Source: Mycetocola zhujimingii
GTDB lineage: Bacteria; Actinomycetota; Actinomycetes; Actinomycetales; Microbacteriaceae
DNA length: 64,000 nt
Assembly: GCF_003065425.1 (NCBI RefSeq)
Contig: NZ_CP026949.1
Coordinates: 1,054,001 to 1,118,000 of the forward strand
Reading direction: 5' to 3'
The notes below the pieces were generated by a model. That model was given only the letters and a program-made list of their open reading frames with translations, did no database searches and had not been told where the DNA came from. A program made the translations under genes and the position numbers. Below are positions 1 to 8,077 of this stretch, piece by piece. Position 1 is the stretch's first letter. Each line of letters opens with the position of its first letter.

Positions 1-495
1 CTCAACTCGATCCTGGGGGGCGGGATGTCGTCGCGCCTGTTCCAGGAGATCCGGGAGCGCAGGGGGCTTGCCTACTCCGTGTACTCGTTCGCGGCGTCAT
101 ACTCGGATGCCGGAGTGTTCGGCATGTACGGCGCCTGCTCACCGGCGAAAGCCCGGCAGGTCGCCGACCTCATGCTCGATGAACTTCGATCCATTGCGGC
201 CGATGGCGTCACCGAAGACGAGTTGCGACGCGCGCACGGTCAGCTGTCCGGAGCGAGCGCCCTCGCCCTCGAGGAGTCCGAGACCCGCATGTCTCGGCTC
301 GGCCGGGCGGAAATCACCCTCGGCGAATTCACCGATCTCGACGAGAGCCTGCGCCGTCTCTACCTGGTCACCGCCGCCGACGTCCAGGATCTCGCGCGTG
401 AACTTTTGAACCAACCGCTGTCCCTCTCCGCCGTCGGAGCCGTCGATGATGACGTGTTCGCTGGCTTCGGAGAGTCCGTGAAGGAGCTGTCATGA
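1..495 (+). CDS. M16 family zinc peptidase, C-terminal part (5' end outside window)
   Basis: The frame is open from base 1, so this is the last 164 residues of a longer gene. The visible part contains the M16 C-terminal-domain signature GGGMSSRLFQEIRERRGLAY; in this family the Arg and Tyr of that segment help bind and position the substrate. The zinc site (HxxEH) lies in the N-terminal domain and would be upstream of the window, so catalysis cannot be judged here. Actinobacterial members are usually soluble processing peptidases encoded downstream of polynucleotide phosphorylase; whether that holds here is not visible. The stop overlaps the next start by 4 bases (ATGA), which suggests translational coupling. 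Confidence 0.85.
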   Translation, partial: LNSILGGGMSSRLFQEIRERRGLAYSVYSFAASYSDAGVFGMYGACSPAKARQVADLMLDELRSIAADGVTEDELRRAHGQLSGASALALEESETRMSRLGRAEITLGEFTDLDESLRRLYLVTAADVQDLARELLNQPLSLSAVGAVDDDVFAGFGESVKELS

Positions 496-1094
496 CCCAG
501 TACATTTACCTCGTCCGCCACGGCGAGCAGCAGGATGCCCAGCACGGCATGCCCGACGGGCCGCTGTCGGCGCGGGGTCGCAGGCAGGCGGAGCACCTCG
601 CTGAGCGGATCGGCGGGCTGCCGATCACGGCGACACTGCACTCGCCGCTGCAGCGCGCTGCCGAGACCGCCCGCATCATCCACGAGCGGCTCCCGGCCAT
701 CGATCCCGAGCCGAGCGCACTGCTCTTTGACTGCGTACCGACCGGCAAGCTGCCCGAGATGCCCAACGCGTACGAGCCGTTCTTCGGTGCGGTGACCGAG
801 GCGGAGATCGAAGCTGGTGCTGCGCAGATGTCGGATGCCGTCGCCGAATTCCTGGCGCCGCGCAAAGGCGACCGTCATGACGTGTTGATCACGCACAATT
901 TTGTCATTGCCTGGTTCGTGCGCGAGGTGCTTGGCGCTCCTGACTGGCGCTGGATGACACTCGACCAGGCGCACTGCGGGCTCACGATCATCCAGCGGAA
1001 GCCGGGCCGACCGTGGACGCTGCTGACGCACAACGACCTCGGGCATCTGCCCGTCGAGTTGCGCACCGGCCTGCCGGAACCGCTCCCGGTCTGA
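492..1094 (+). CDS. Histidine phosphatase family protein (phosphoglycerate mutase-like)
   Basis: This 200-residue protein starts with the branch-2 core LVRHGEQ, where R9-H10-G11 contain the phospho-accepting histidine. It continues with SPLQRA (R55, phosphate binding) and the second catalytic histidine in LITHNF (H135). That arrangement defines a cytosolic phosphohydrolase/mutase-fold enzyme; the substrate cannot be read from sequence, and glycolytic mutase activity is unlikely at this length. It overlaps the upstream peptidase by 4 bases and so probably shares its transcript. The next gene runs the other way, so the operon ends here. Confidence 0.8.
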   Translation: MTQYIYLVRHGEQQDAQHGMPDGPLSARGRRQAEHLAERIGGLPITATLHSPLQRAAETARIIHERLPAIDPEPSALLFDCVPTGKLPEMPNAYEPFFGAVTEAEIEAGAAQMSDAVAEFLAPRKGDRHDVLITHNFVIAWFVREVLGAPDWRWMTLDQAHCGLTIIQRKPGRPWTLLTHNDLGHLPVELRTGLPEPLPV

Positions 1095-1149
1095 CCGGAC
1101 GGCCGGGGTCCCCGTCTCGCCGCTATGGCGGAGGCAGGGGAGTGGCCCG

Positions 1150-1608
1150 CTAGGAGGCGAGCGCCTTGAAGTACCAGTCGGTCGCGTTCGGGTTGTCGTT
1201 GTACGGCTCGATCGACGCGTACCCCGACCGGCGGTACAGGCCGCCGGCTGCCTCGAGAGACGCATTGGTGTCGAGCACGACCTCGGTCGCACCGAGCGCG
1301 GCGGCACGACTCTCGAGCTCTGCGAGGAGTTGCTTGCCCCACCCACGACCGCGGGACTCCGGCCGCAGGTAGAGGTGCTTGACCTCGAAGCGTGACGGTG
1401 TCAGCGAACGGACGCCGCCGCATCCGACCGCGCGTCCGTCCTCGAAGGCAATAACGAAATCGCCCACGGGGGGCACGAAGCGCTCCGGGCTCGGAAAGTT
1501 GACGACGTAGTCGCCGCCGACGAAGCCCATTTCACGGGCTGTGAAGTACTCCGTGAGAAGTTCGGTGGCGAGGGGATCGGTCACGGGGACGCTGTCAAAC
1601 GTAAGCAC
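1150..1608 (-). CDS. GNAT family N-acetyltransferase
   Basis: This is a 152-residue single-domain acetyltransferase. The acetyl-CoA pyrophosphate-binding motif is clear at residues 82-91 (RPESRGRGWG, matching R/QxxGxG/A), preceded by the strand HLYL. The C-terminal part has the YRRSGY and WYFKAL segments typical of GNAT strand 6/7. Acceptor substrate is unknown. It is a single gene on the minus strand, convergent with the phosphatase and divergent from dapB, with about 80 bases between its start and the dapB start. Confidence 0.8.
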   Translation of the reverse strand: MLTFDSVPVTDPLATELLTEYFTAREMGFVGGDYVVNFPSPERFVPPVGDFVIAFEDGRAVGCGGVRSLTPSRFEVKHLYLRPESRGRGWGKQLLAELESRAAALGATEVVLDTNASLEAAGGLYRRSGYASIEPYNDNPNATDWYFKALAS

Positions 1609-1678
1609 AGCACCAGTTTAGGGACGGATTCGCCTCGTGAGGCGCGGCCGCTCGTGCCGGTTCCCCGCGGCGACCTTG

Positions 1679-1684
1679 TAGATT
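1679..1684 (+). promoter_or_regulatory. -10 element (TAGATT) for leaderless dapB
   Basis: TAGATT lies 6 bases before the dapB ATG. With transcription normally starting about 7 bases after a -10 hexamer, the mRNA would begin at or next to the start codon. No Shine-Dalgarno sequence is present. No clear -35 was recognised. Confidence 0.55.
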
Positions 1685-1690
1685 GGCAGC

Positions 1691-2431
1691 ATGGTAACGA
1701 GAGTGGCTGTCGTCGGAGCAAGCGGCACAATGGGTCAGCTTTTCACCCGGCTCATCGATGAATCCGAGGACTTCGCCGTCTACGCGAAGCTCGGTTCTGC
1801 CAGTTCTCTCAACGAGATGAACGGTGCCGACCTCGTGGTGGATGTCACGACCCCCGCGGTCAGTACGACCGTCGTTACCCACGCCATCCGTGAGGGCATC
1901 AACGTTCTCGTCGGCACGTCCGGGTGGTCCTCCGATCGCCTCGCGGCGCTTGGCACCCAGCTGGCCGACACCGAGACGGGTGTTGTGGTCATTCCGAACT
2001 TCTCGCTCGGTTCCGTGCTCGGAACGACTCTCGCGACGATCGCCAGCCGATTCTTCGACTCGATCGAGATCGTCGAGGCGCACCGTGCCACCAAGGTCGA
2101 CTCACCGAGCGGCACGGCCGTGCGTACCGCCGAGCTCATCGGCGAGGCGCGCACCGGTCTCGGGCCGGTCGTTGCCCCGCACGTCGATCAGCGTGCGCGC
2201 GGCCAGCAGGTATCGAGCATCCCGATCCACAGCCTCCGGCTCAACGGCCTTATCGCCCGCCAGGAGGTCATTTTCGGCGGGGCGGGGGAGACTCTCACAA
2301 TCTCGCACAGCACCATCGACCCCAGCTCGTACGAGCAGGGAATCCTCCTCGCGCTCGGCGCTGCCCGAACGGCGACGGGACTCACCGTCGGACTCGAGCG
2401 CATCATGGACCTCGGGATCACCCGCTCGTGA
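1691..2431 (+). CDS. dapB: 4-hydroxy-tetrahydrodipicolinate reductase
   Basis: DapB reduces hydroxy-tetrahydrodipicolinate with NAD(P)H in the diaminopimelate/lysine pathway, in the cytosol. The 246-residue length is normal for actinobacteria. The N-terminal Rossmann motif VAVVGASGTMG is at residues 5-15. The catalytic block is EAHRATKVDSPSGTA (residues 129-143), with H131 and K135 in the positions of the catalytic His and Lys and PSGTA binding substrate. The usual second His of HH is Arg here and the His before Lys is Thr, which is unusual but leaves the catalytic pair intact. The stop codon overlaps the next gene's GTG start. dapA and dapF lie elsewhere in this window. Confidence 0.93.
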   Translation: MVTRVAVVGASGTMGQLFTRLIDESEDFAVYAKLGSASSLNEMNGADLVVDVTTPAVSTTVVTHAIREGINVLVGTSGWSSDRLAALGTQLADTETGVVVIPNFSLGSVLGTTLATIASRFFDSIEIVEAHRATKVDSPSGTAVRTAELIGEARTGLGPVVAPHVDQRARGQQVSSIPIHSLRLNGLIARQEVIFGGAGETLTISHSTIDPSSYEQGILLALGAARTATGLTVGLERIMDLGITRS

Positions 2432-2865
2432 CCACCCGAATCGGCGTCGTCGTCATGGCAGCGCTGCTCGCGCTGTATCTCGTGCTCGTTGGCCAGCGTG
2501 CCGTGCTCTTTATCGCGACAGGGGAACCCGTTGCGATCGCGATCGGCGTTGCACTGTTCGTGCTCCCGGTGGTCGGGGTGTGGGCATTGACCCGCGAGAT
2601 TTTGTTCGGGGTGCGTGCCGAGCGACTCGGCCGTCTACTGGAGTCGAACGGCGAACTGCCGGATGACGAACTGCCCGTGCGTCCAAGCGGGCGGGTCGAG
2701 CGCGACGCCGCCGACGAGGTGTTCCCTCGCTACCAGGCCGCGGTTGAGGCCGCACCGACCGACTGGAAGGCGCGGTACCGGCTGGGACTGGCGTACGACG
2801 GGGCTGGCGACCGGCGTCGGGCGCGGTCCGCGATCCGCGAGGCGATTCACCTCTACTCGCGCTGA
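2428..2865 (+). CDS. Small membrane protein with C-terminal TPR-like segment
   Basis: I chose the GTG at 2428 because it overlaps the dapB stop (GTGA) and opens directly into a hydrophobic N-terminus; upstream in-frame sequence is only the dapB shadow. The 145-residue product has two likely membrane helices (about residues 5-24 and 31-52) and a cytosolic tail. The tail holds a segment resembling one tetratricopeptide helix pair (residues about 105-140, with WKARYRLGLAYDGAGDRRRA). Coupled to dapB, but nothing points to a role in lysine synthesis. No specific function is known to me. The repeat mosaic begins 11 bases after its stop. Confidence 0.7.
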   Translation: MTTRIGVVVMAALLALYLVLVGQRAVLFIATGEPVAIAIGVALFVLPVVGVWALTREILFGVRAERLGRLLESNGELPDDELPVRPSGRVERDAADEVFPRYQAAVEAAPTDWKARYRLGLAYDGAGDRRRARSAIREAIHLYSR

Positions 2866-2875
2866 GCGGTCGGGC

Positions 2876-3475
2876 GTTCGGACGATAACGGTTGCTTACA
2901 CCCGTGCTCGGACGAAAAGGGTTGCTCACGCCCTCGCTCGGACGGAAAGGGTTGCTGAATCTCTCGGGGAGCAGCCGTTTCTGGCCGAGCAGGGCACTAA
3001 CGACCGTTTGTGGCCGAGCAAAGGGCGTGCGGGCGGATGCCTGCGCGTGACGCGTCCCTGCGGCGACCGTTGCTCGCGCGGACGAAAAGGGTTGCTCACT
3101 CTCTTGCTCGGTCGAAAAGGGTCGCTCACGCCCGTGCTCGGGCGAAAAGGGTTGCTGAATCTCTCGGGGAGCAGCCGTTTCTGGCCGAGCAGCGCACGAA
3201 CGACCGTTTGTGACCGAGCGGGGCCGTGTGGGGCGGATGCCTGCGCCTGGCGCGTCCCGGCGGCGACCGGTTGCTCGCGCGGTCGAAGAGGGTTGCGCAC
3301 TCCCTTGCTCGGACGGAAAGGGTTGCTCACGCCTCGCCCGGGCGAAAAGGGTTACTCCCACCCTTGCGCGGACGGAAAGGGTCGCTGAATCTCTCGGGGA
3401 GCAGCCGTTTCTGGCCGAGCAGCGCACGAACGACCGTTTGTGACCGAGCGGGGCAGCCCGCGTGGGCGGATGCTT
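2876..3475 (+). repeat. REP/BIME-like mosaic of short palindromic-orientation repeats
   Basis: This gap between genes consists of two related 22-23-base words. The R word (about GCTCGGACGAAAAGGGTTGCTCA) starts near 2876 (degenerate), 2906, 2936, 3076, 3106, 3136, 3277, 3307, 3336 and 3366, so it recurs every 29-30 bases. The F word, starting GAGCAGCCGTTTCTGGCC and ending GAGC, is at 2969-2990, 3169-3190 and 3399-3420; a diverged F word follows each at 2998-3019, 3198-3219 and 3428-3449. The F word matches the reverse complement of R at 17 of 23 positions, so R and F facing each other make imperfect stems. The higher-order unit is 200 bases (2951 to 3151), then 230 because the third unit has one extra R. 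No real gene is apparent inside. Confidence 0.85.
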
Positions 3476-3546
3476 GGGACCGGCGGCGCAGGACGGCGAT
3501 TCAACCGACCAGCTTTGGAGGCATGGCTTTCTGACAGACTGCTTCG

Positions 3547-4011
3547 ATGAGCGACCGCGTGCTTCCCTCGGCTGACCCCGAGATCGAATCGACGATTGAC
3601 GACTTTGAGCGATTCTTCTCGGAACTCATCGGGGACGTCGCCGATATCGCGCGAAGTGCACCCAACGACATCGTCAGGACCCTGACGGTTGCGCCTCACA
3701 ACACACTCGCATGTCGAGTGGGAGTCACCGCCGAGCAGTTCCTCCATATTTCAATGGACGACAACGGCTGGGAACTGGACGGTTACGCAGCAGACGATGT
3801 AGCGCTGGCCAAACGGATTCTCACAGCCGCGATCGACGGAAGGGTCAGCAAGCGGACGTCGCCCGCTCGATCTGAGATGACAGTCCGCTTCACCGACGGA
3901 ACGACCATGTCAACGTCGAGTGTCGACGGGTGTGCCGCGCTTCTTATCCCTCAGCCGGGCTGGCGCCGATGGGGCAGCCTCACGACGTACGAGCCGTACC
4001 GAAGCGCGTAA
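3547..4011 (+). CDS. Hypothetical protein, 154 residues
   Basis: An acidic N-terminal half (IESTIDDFERFFSELIGDVADIA) is followed by a mixed alpha/beta region and a Trp/Pro-containing end (PQPGWRRWGSLTTYEPYR). No signal peptide or membrane helix is evident, so it is probably cytosolic. A purine-rich TTTGGAGGC box about 15 bases upstream could be a weak ribosome site. It sits alone between the repeat mosaic and a convergent SDR gene. I do not recognise a family, and this type of solitary small protein beside repeats often varies between strains. Confidence 0.5.
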   Translation: MSDRVLPSADPEIESTIDDFERFFSELIGDVADIARSAPNDIVRTLTVAPHNTLACRVGVTAEQFLHISMDDNGWELDGYAADDVALAKRILTAAIDGRVSKRTSPARSEMTVRFTDGTTMSTSSVDGCAALLIPQPGWRRWGSLTTYEPYRSA

Positions 4012-4055
4012 TCCAGGAAAAGCCGGGGCCGCGGGGTGCGGGGAGCGCCCGCAGC

Positions 4056-4949
4056 TCAGCGGCCGCGCTCCAGCGCCGCATCCACGGCCTGCTCCATGAT
4101 GCCGTGCCGGAAGACGAACCCGTCGTTGAACAGTCGCTCCGGCTTCGTCCGCTGGTCGACCAGCAGCAGATCTTTGGCCGCATCCCCGAGCAGTAACCGA
4201 ACTGCAAAGGCGGGAACGGGCAGCCAGAACGGTCGTCGCATCCGCTTCGCCAGATATTGCATGAGGGCCGTCGCGGTCGCGGGGGTCGGGCCCGTGATGT
4301 TTACCGGGCCCGCGAGGTCCGAGTCGAGCAGGTGCACGATAGCGGCGACCTCGTCGTCGAGGCTCACCCACGGCCAGTGCTGCGCGCCGCCGCCGAGGGG
4401 GCCGGACACACCGAGCCGGGTGAGGCGCAACAGCGGCTTGAGCACACCGTCGACGGCGAGGACGATGCCACTGCGCAGCGTCACAACACGGGTGATGTCG
4501 CTCACGCGCAGTGCGGCGGTCTCCCATTGCTCGGCAACATCACTGAGGAATCCCGTTCCGCGCGGGCTGTCCTCGGTGAGAACCTCGCCGGGTCGCGAAC
4601 CGTAGTAGCCCGCAGCCGAGGCGCTGAGGAACACCTTGGGCGTCACATCCGCGCCGCGGATCGCGGTGACGAGCGTGGACGTCGCGTCGATGCGCGACGA
4701 CATAATCGTGCGTTTGTATTGCCGGGTCCAGGGCAACCGACCGATGGATGCACCGGACAGGTTGATGACGGCATCCGCCCCACTGATCACCCCGGGGTCA
4801 AGGCGCCGTGATGCGGGATCCCAGGTCACTTCCTCGGATGAGCGCGACGGACGACGGACGAGACGCACGACCTGGTGGCCGCGCGTGCTCAGTTCGGCTG
4901 TCAGGGCCTGCCCGACCAGGCCAGAGGCCCCCGCAATAACGATGCGCAT
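4056..4949 (-). CDS. TIGR01777-type NAD-dependent epimerase/dehydratase-like protein (SDR39U1/YfcH family)
   Basis: The 297-residue protein opens with the extended-SDR nucleotide motif VIAGASGLVGQAL (residues 4-16). It contains the family marks VINLSGASI and AAGYYGSR, where Tyr takes the SDR catalytic place, and ends with the DUF1731-type C-terminal domain (WLPVPAFAVRLLLGDAAKDLLL, shown in part). That layout defines the TIGR01777 subfamily, whose substrate is generally not known. It is cytosolic. The OsmC gene lies 10 bases upstream on the same strand, so the two are probably cotranscribed. Confidence 0.85.
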   Translation of the reverse strand: MRIVIAGASGLVGQALTAELSTRGHQVVRLVRRPSRSSEEVTWDPASRRLDPGVISGADAVINLSGASIGRLPWTRQYKRTIMSSRIDATSTLVTAIRGADVTPKVFLSASAAGYYGSRPGEVLTEDSPRGTGFLSDVAEQWETAALRVSDITRVVTLRSGIVLAVDGVLKPLLRLTRLGVSGPLGGGAQHWPWVSLDDEVAAIVHLLDSDLAGPVNITGPTPATATALMQYLAKRMRRPFWLPVPAFAVRLLLGDAAKDLLLVDQRTKPERLFNDGFVFRHGIMEQAVDAALERGR

Positions 4950-4959
4950 GTCGCGGGGA

Positions 4960-5385
4960 TCAGGCGAGGCTTGCTTCGATGGTCAGCGGGATGCCGGCGA
5001 GCGCCTGAGAGACAGGGCACGTCGCCTTCGCCTCGTTGGCGATGCGCTCGAAGTCATCCTCCGAGATACCGGGCACAGTGGCGCTGACGAGAAGGTGGCT
5101 GCCCGTAATGCCCGTCCCGGGCTGGAACGTCACAGCGGCCGTGGTCTGGATGCTCTCCGGCGGTGACCCTGCCTCCGTGAGCATGTTGGAGAACTGCATG
5201 GTGAAGCAGGAGGCGTGCGCCGCGCCGAGGAGTTCCTCGGGTGTCGTCACGCTGTCGGATCCCTCCGAGCGCGCCTTCCAGTTGACGGGCAGGCTTGCTG
5301 CCGTCGAGGTGTCGAGTGACACGGTTCCCGAGCCTTCGAAAAGCGTTCCGTTCCACACAGTCGTTGCTTCGCTGGTCACAGTCAT
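4960..5385 (-). CDS. OsmC family peroxiredoxin
   Basis: OsmC/Ohr proteins reduce organic hydroperoxides with two cysteines. Both are present in this 141-residue protein: C60 in AAHASCFTMQ and C123 in ATCPVSQAL. The fold signature SLPVNWKARSEG is also present. The ATG at 5385 was preferred to an upstream in-frame start because a GGAGG ribosome site (CTGGAGGACACC) lies just before it. It leads a probable two-gene operon with the downstream SDR. The first cysteine context is OsmC-like rather than Ohr-like, so I call OsmC without a symbol. Confidence 0.88.
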   Translation of the reverse strand: MTVTSEATTVWNGTLFEGSGTVSLDTSTAASLPVNWKARSEGSDSVTTPEELLGAAHASCFTMQFSNMLTEAGSPPESIQTTAAVTFQPGTGITGSHLLVSATVPGISEDDFERIANEAKATCPVSQALAGIPLTIEASLA

Positions 5386-5560
5386 GGTGTCCTCCAGGAG
5401 TCGGTGCGACGCAGGTCGCCGCTGCCCCGAGCCTAACTGTTTGCCCAATTTGGGTCACCCCCGTTGCGTCACCCCTCTGCCTCGATGTACCGCGTCCGTC
5501 CGGCGAGAATCTGTGCACGCCCCGCGGCTGGTGTACGGGCTTTCGACGGCCAGCGTGCAT

Positions 5561-5566
5561 TAGCGT
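5561..5566 (+). promoter_or_regulatory. -10 element (TAGCGT) for leaderless thyA
   Basis: TAGCGT is 6 bases before the thyA ATG, with no ribosome-binding site between them. It fits the leaderless pattern repeated across this window. Confidence 0.5.
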
Positions 5567-5572
5567 TGAATC

Positions 5573-6382
5573 ATGGCAGCGACTCTCCCCACCCCGTACG
5601 AGGACCTCCTCCGCGACACTCTCGAGAACGGCACACGCAAGGGCGATCGAACGGGCACAGGTACCAGGAGTATGTTCGGGCGCCAGTTGCGTTTCGACCT
5701 CTCCGAGGGCTTCCCGCTCATCACGACCAAGCGCGTGCACTTCAAATCGATCGCGTACGAACTGCTCTGGTTCCTTCGCGGAGAGAGCAACGTCAGCTGG
5801 CTGCGCGAGAACGGTGTCACGATCTGGGATGAGTGGGCGGATGCCGACGGCGAGCTCGGTCCTGTCTACGGCGTGCAGTGGCGATCGTGGCCTACCCCCG
5901 GTGGTGAAACCATCGACCAGATCTCCGAGGTCATCGAGGCGATCCGCACCAACCCCGATTCTCGGCGGCTGATCGTGTCCGCGTGGAATCCCGCAGACAT
6001 CCCCAATATGGCACTTGCCCCGTGCCACGCCCTGTTCCAGTTCTATGTCGCAGACGGCAAACTGTCCTGCCAGCTCTACCAGCGAAGCGCCGACCTGTTC
6101 CTCGGTGTGCCGTTCAACATCGCAAGCTACGCACTCCTGACGCACCTGGTCGCTGCACAGACCGGCCTCGAAGTGGGCGACTTCGTCTGGACCGGCGGAG
6201 ACTGCCACATCTACGAGAACCACATCGACCAGGTCACCGAGCAGCTCACCCGCGACCCGTTCCCCCTGCCGACCCTCAGGATCACCGCGGACCGCGACAG
6301 CATCTTCGATTACGAGTACGAGGACCTCGCCATCGAGAACTACTCACACCACCCCGCGATCCGGGGAGCTGTCGCCGTATGA
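5573..6382 (+). CDS. thyA: Thymidylate synthase
   Basis: ThyA methylates dUMP to dTMP using methylene-tetrahydrofolate and releases dihydrofolate. The 269-residue protein has the nucleophile C151 in [10 protein letters not shown], the phosphate-binding arginine pair RR at 131-132, and the folate/dUMP-binding block [16 protein letters not shown] (residues 168-183). All catalytic parts are intact and the length is normal for the short form. It overlaps folA by 4 bases, so the enzyme that makes dihydrofolate and the one that recycles it are coupled. Confidence 0.97.
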   Translation: MAATLPTPYEDLLRDTLENGTRKGDRTGTGTRSMFGRQLRFDLSEGFPLITTKRVHFKSIAYELLWFLRGESNVSWLRENGVTIWDEWADADGELGPVYGVQWRSWPTPGGETIDQISEVIEAIRTNPDSRRLIVSAWNPADIPNMALAPCHALFQFYVADGKLSCQLYQRSADLFLGVPFNIASYALLTHLVAAQTGLEVGDFVWTGGDCHIYENHIDQVTEQLTRDPFPLPTLRITADRDSIFDYEYEDLAIENYSHHPAIRGAVAV

Positions 6383-6948
6383 CCCGCGCACGCATCGGGC
6401 TGATCTGGGCGCAGGCGCAGAACGGCGTCATCGGCCGCGACGGCGTCATGCCCTGGCACATCCCCGAAGACCTCGCGCACTTCAAGGCCACCACACTCGG
6501 CAGCGCCGTGGTCATGGGCAGGAAGACCTGGGACTCGCTTCCCGAGCAGTTCCGCCCGCTCGAGGGGCGTCGCAACATCGTCGTGACCCGCCAGGCCGAC
6601 TGGCACGCCGACGGTGTTGAGGTCGCGCACTCGCTCGAGGAGGCGCTCGAACTCGCTGACGCGGCCGCGGGTGCCGACGACGCAGCCGAGGCCGCCGAGA
6701 CAGCCGACGCCGATGGTGCCGAACCGCACTGGATCTGGGTGATCGGCGGCGCAGAAATTTACAACGCCGCCCTCGCGATGGCCGAGCGGATCGAGGTGAC
6801 CGAGATTCGCACAGAGATTCCTGGGGACGCCTTCGCCCCGGCCATTCCGGAATCCTGGCGGGTTGCCGACCGCGACCCGCTTGAAGGCTGGCGTACGTCA
6901 CGCACGGGCGTCGTCTACCGGTTCATCCGGTACACGCCCGCGCCGTAG
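6379..6948 (+). CDS. folA: Dihydrofolate reductase with acidic insert
   Basis: The ATG overlaps the thyA stop (ATGA). The 189-residue enzyme shows [20 protein letters not shown] (start of the substrate pocket), the catalytic acid in PEDL, NADPH-binding [12 protein letters not shown], and the [13 protein letters not shown] motif. It restores tetrahydrofolate after ThyA action. Between the adenine-binding strand and WVIGG there is an Ala/Asp/Glu-rich insert of about 25 residues (roughly 93-118), which makes it longer than the usual bacterial enzyme of about 160 residues. The insert looks like an unstructured surface loop. Confidence 0.95.
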   Translation: MTRARIGLIWAQAQNGVIGRDGVMPWHIPEDLAHFKATTLGSAVVMGRKTWDSLPEQFRPLEGRRNIVVTRQADWHADGVEVAHSLEEALELADAAAGADDAAEAAETADADGAEPHWIWVIGGAEIYNAALAMAERIEVTEIRTEIPGDAFAPAIPESWRVADRDPLEGWRTSRTGVVYRFIRYTPAP

Positions 6949-6973
6949 CATCAGCCCGCATCCCGGCAGCCGT

Positions 6974-6993
6974 GCTGGCACCGGCGTGCCGGC
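6974..6993 (+). terminator. Stem-loop after folA
   Basis: GCTGGCAC and GTGCCGGC pair around a CGGC loop just after folA; a second small stem (ATCCCG CGC CGGGAT) follows near 7020. No U-tract is present, so termination strength is uncertain. Confidence 0.35.
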
Positions 6994-7063
6994 ATCCGCG
7001 TGACCACAGAGCCCGAGCCATCCCGCGCCGGGATCGGTGGGACCGCTCAGGGCTTTGACCCGG

Positions 7064-7069
7064 TAGCCT
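7064..7069 (+). promoter_or_regulatory. -10 element (TAGCCT) for leaderless dapA
   Basis: TAGCCT lies 7 bases before the GTG start of dapA, again without a ribosome site. Confidence 0.5.
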
Positions 7070-7076
7070 TGAACCT

Positions 7077-8054
7077 GTGTCTAACGTCGTGAACCCCTTC
7101 GGTCAGGTCCTCGTAGCGCTCATCACCCCGTTCACCGCCGATGGCGAGGTGGACTGGCCCGGCGTCGAGAAGCACATCGACGATGTCATCACCGCCGGGG
7201 CAGACGGCGTCGTCGTCACCGGAACAACGGGGGAGACCTCCACGCTCACCGACCCGGAGAAGCTCCGGCTCGTCGAGGTCGGCAAGAATGTCTCCGCCGG
7301 CCGCGCGAAGATCATCACCGGCGGCGGCTCGAACGAGACGGCGCACGCCATCGACCTTTACCGCAAGAGCGAGAAGGCCGGCGCAGACGGTGTCATGATC
7401 GTCACGCCGTACTACAACAAGCCAACGCAGGCCGGCATCCTCACCCACTTCCGGATGATTGCGGATGCCACGGACCTCCCGGTCATCCTGTACGACATCC
7501 CCGGCCGCACCGGCGTCCCGATCAAGTACGAGACGATCCTCCGGGCAGCAAAGCACCCGAACATCCTCGCGGTGAAAGACGCCAAGGGCGACTTCTCCGA
7601 GGTCAGCCGGGTGCTCAACCAGACCGACCTGCTCTACTTCTCCGGCGACGACGCCAACGCTCTGCCGCACCTCTCCATCGGTGCCGCCGGCCTCATCGGG
7701 GTCACGGCGAACATCGCCGCGACGCCGTACCGCCAGATGATCGACGCCGTCAACGCGGGCGACCTGGCGACGGCGACCGCAGCCCACATGCAGCTCGAGC
7801 CGCTCGTCCGCGCCGTCATGACCCACGTTCCCGGCACCGTCGCCGCGAAGTACATCCTCCACGGCCTCGGCCGTATCGGGAGCCCCCGCGTCCGCCTGCC
7901 CCTCGTCGGGCCGGAGGAGTGGGAAGCAGCACAGATCGAGGACGAAATCGACCTCGTCACCAACATTCCGGGAGTGGACTTCTCCAACTTCCGACCAGAC
8001 CGCAACGCGGCAGCCGGTGGCGCACTGCCACAGGTGCACGGCACCACGCGCTGA
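7077..8054 (+). CDS. dapA: 4-hydroxy-tetrahydrodipicolinate synthase
   Basis: DapA condenses pyruvate with aspartate semialdehyde, the first committed step to diaminopimelate and lysine. The 325-residue TIM-barrel protein has the Schiff-base lysine K167 (ILAVKDAKGD), the catalytic tyrosine in ILYDIPGRTG (Y139) and the GTTGE motif (residues 49-53). The GTG at 7077 is favoured by the adjacent -10 element. A ribonuclease J gene follows after 23 bases, the same order as dapA-rnj in mycobacteria. Confidence 0.96.
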   Translation: MSNVVNPFGQVLVALITPFTADGEVDWPGVEKHIDDVITAGADGVVVTGTTGETSTLTDPEKLRLVEVGKNVSAGRAKIITGGGSNETAHAIDLYRKSEKAGADGVMIVTPYYNKPTQAGILTHFRMIADATDLPVILYDIPGRTGVPIKYETILRAAKHPNILAVKDAKGDFSEVSRVLNQTDLLYFSGDDANALPHLSIGAAGLIGVTANIAATPYRQMIDAVNAGDLATATAAHMQLEPLVRAVMTHVPGTVAAKYILHGLGRIGSPRVRLPLVGPEEWEAAQIEDEIDLVTNIPGVDFSNFRPDRNAAAGGALPQVHGTTR

Positions 8055-8077
8055 CGCAAATATCGCAAGGAGGGCAT

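Noticed and set aside
2876-3475. CRISPR array
   Set aside because: The R units are adjacent with 29-30-base periods and no unique spacers, and the units occur in both orientations. No cas gene is present.
2510-3530. Open frames on both strands in the repeat mosaic
   Set aside because: They are repetitive Arg/Pro/Ser translations of the repeat words (for example NPFRPS) with no start signals or domain; the repeats shift frame between copies.
5054-6223. 389-residue minus-strand frame across osmC and thyA
   Set aside because: Both plus-strand thyA and minus-strand osmC (other frame) have diagnostic motifs; this frame has none.
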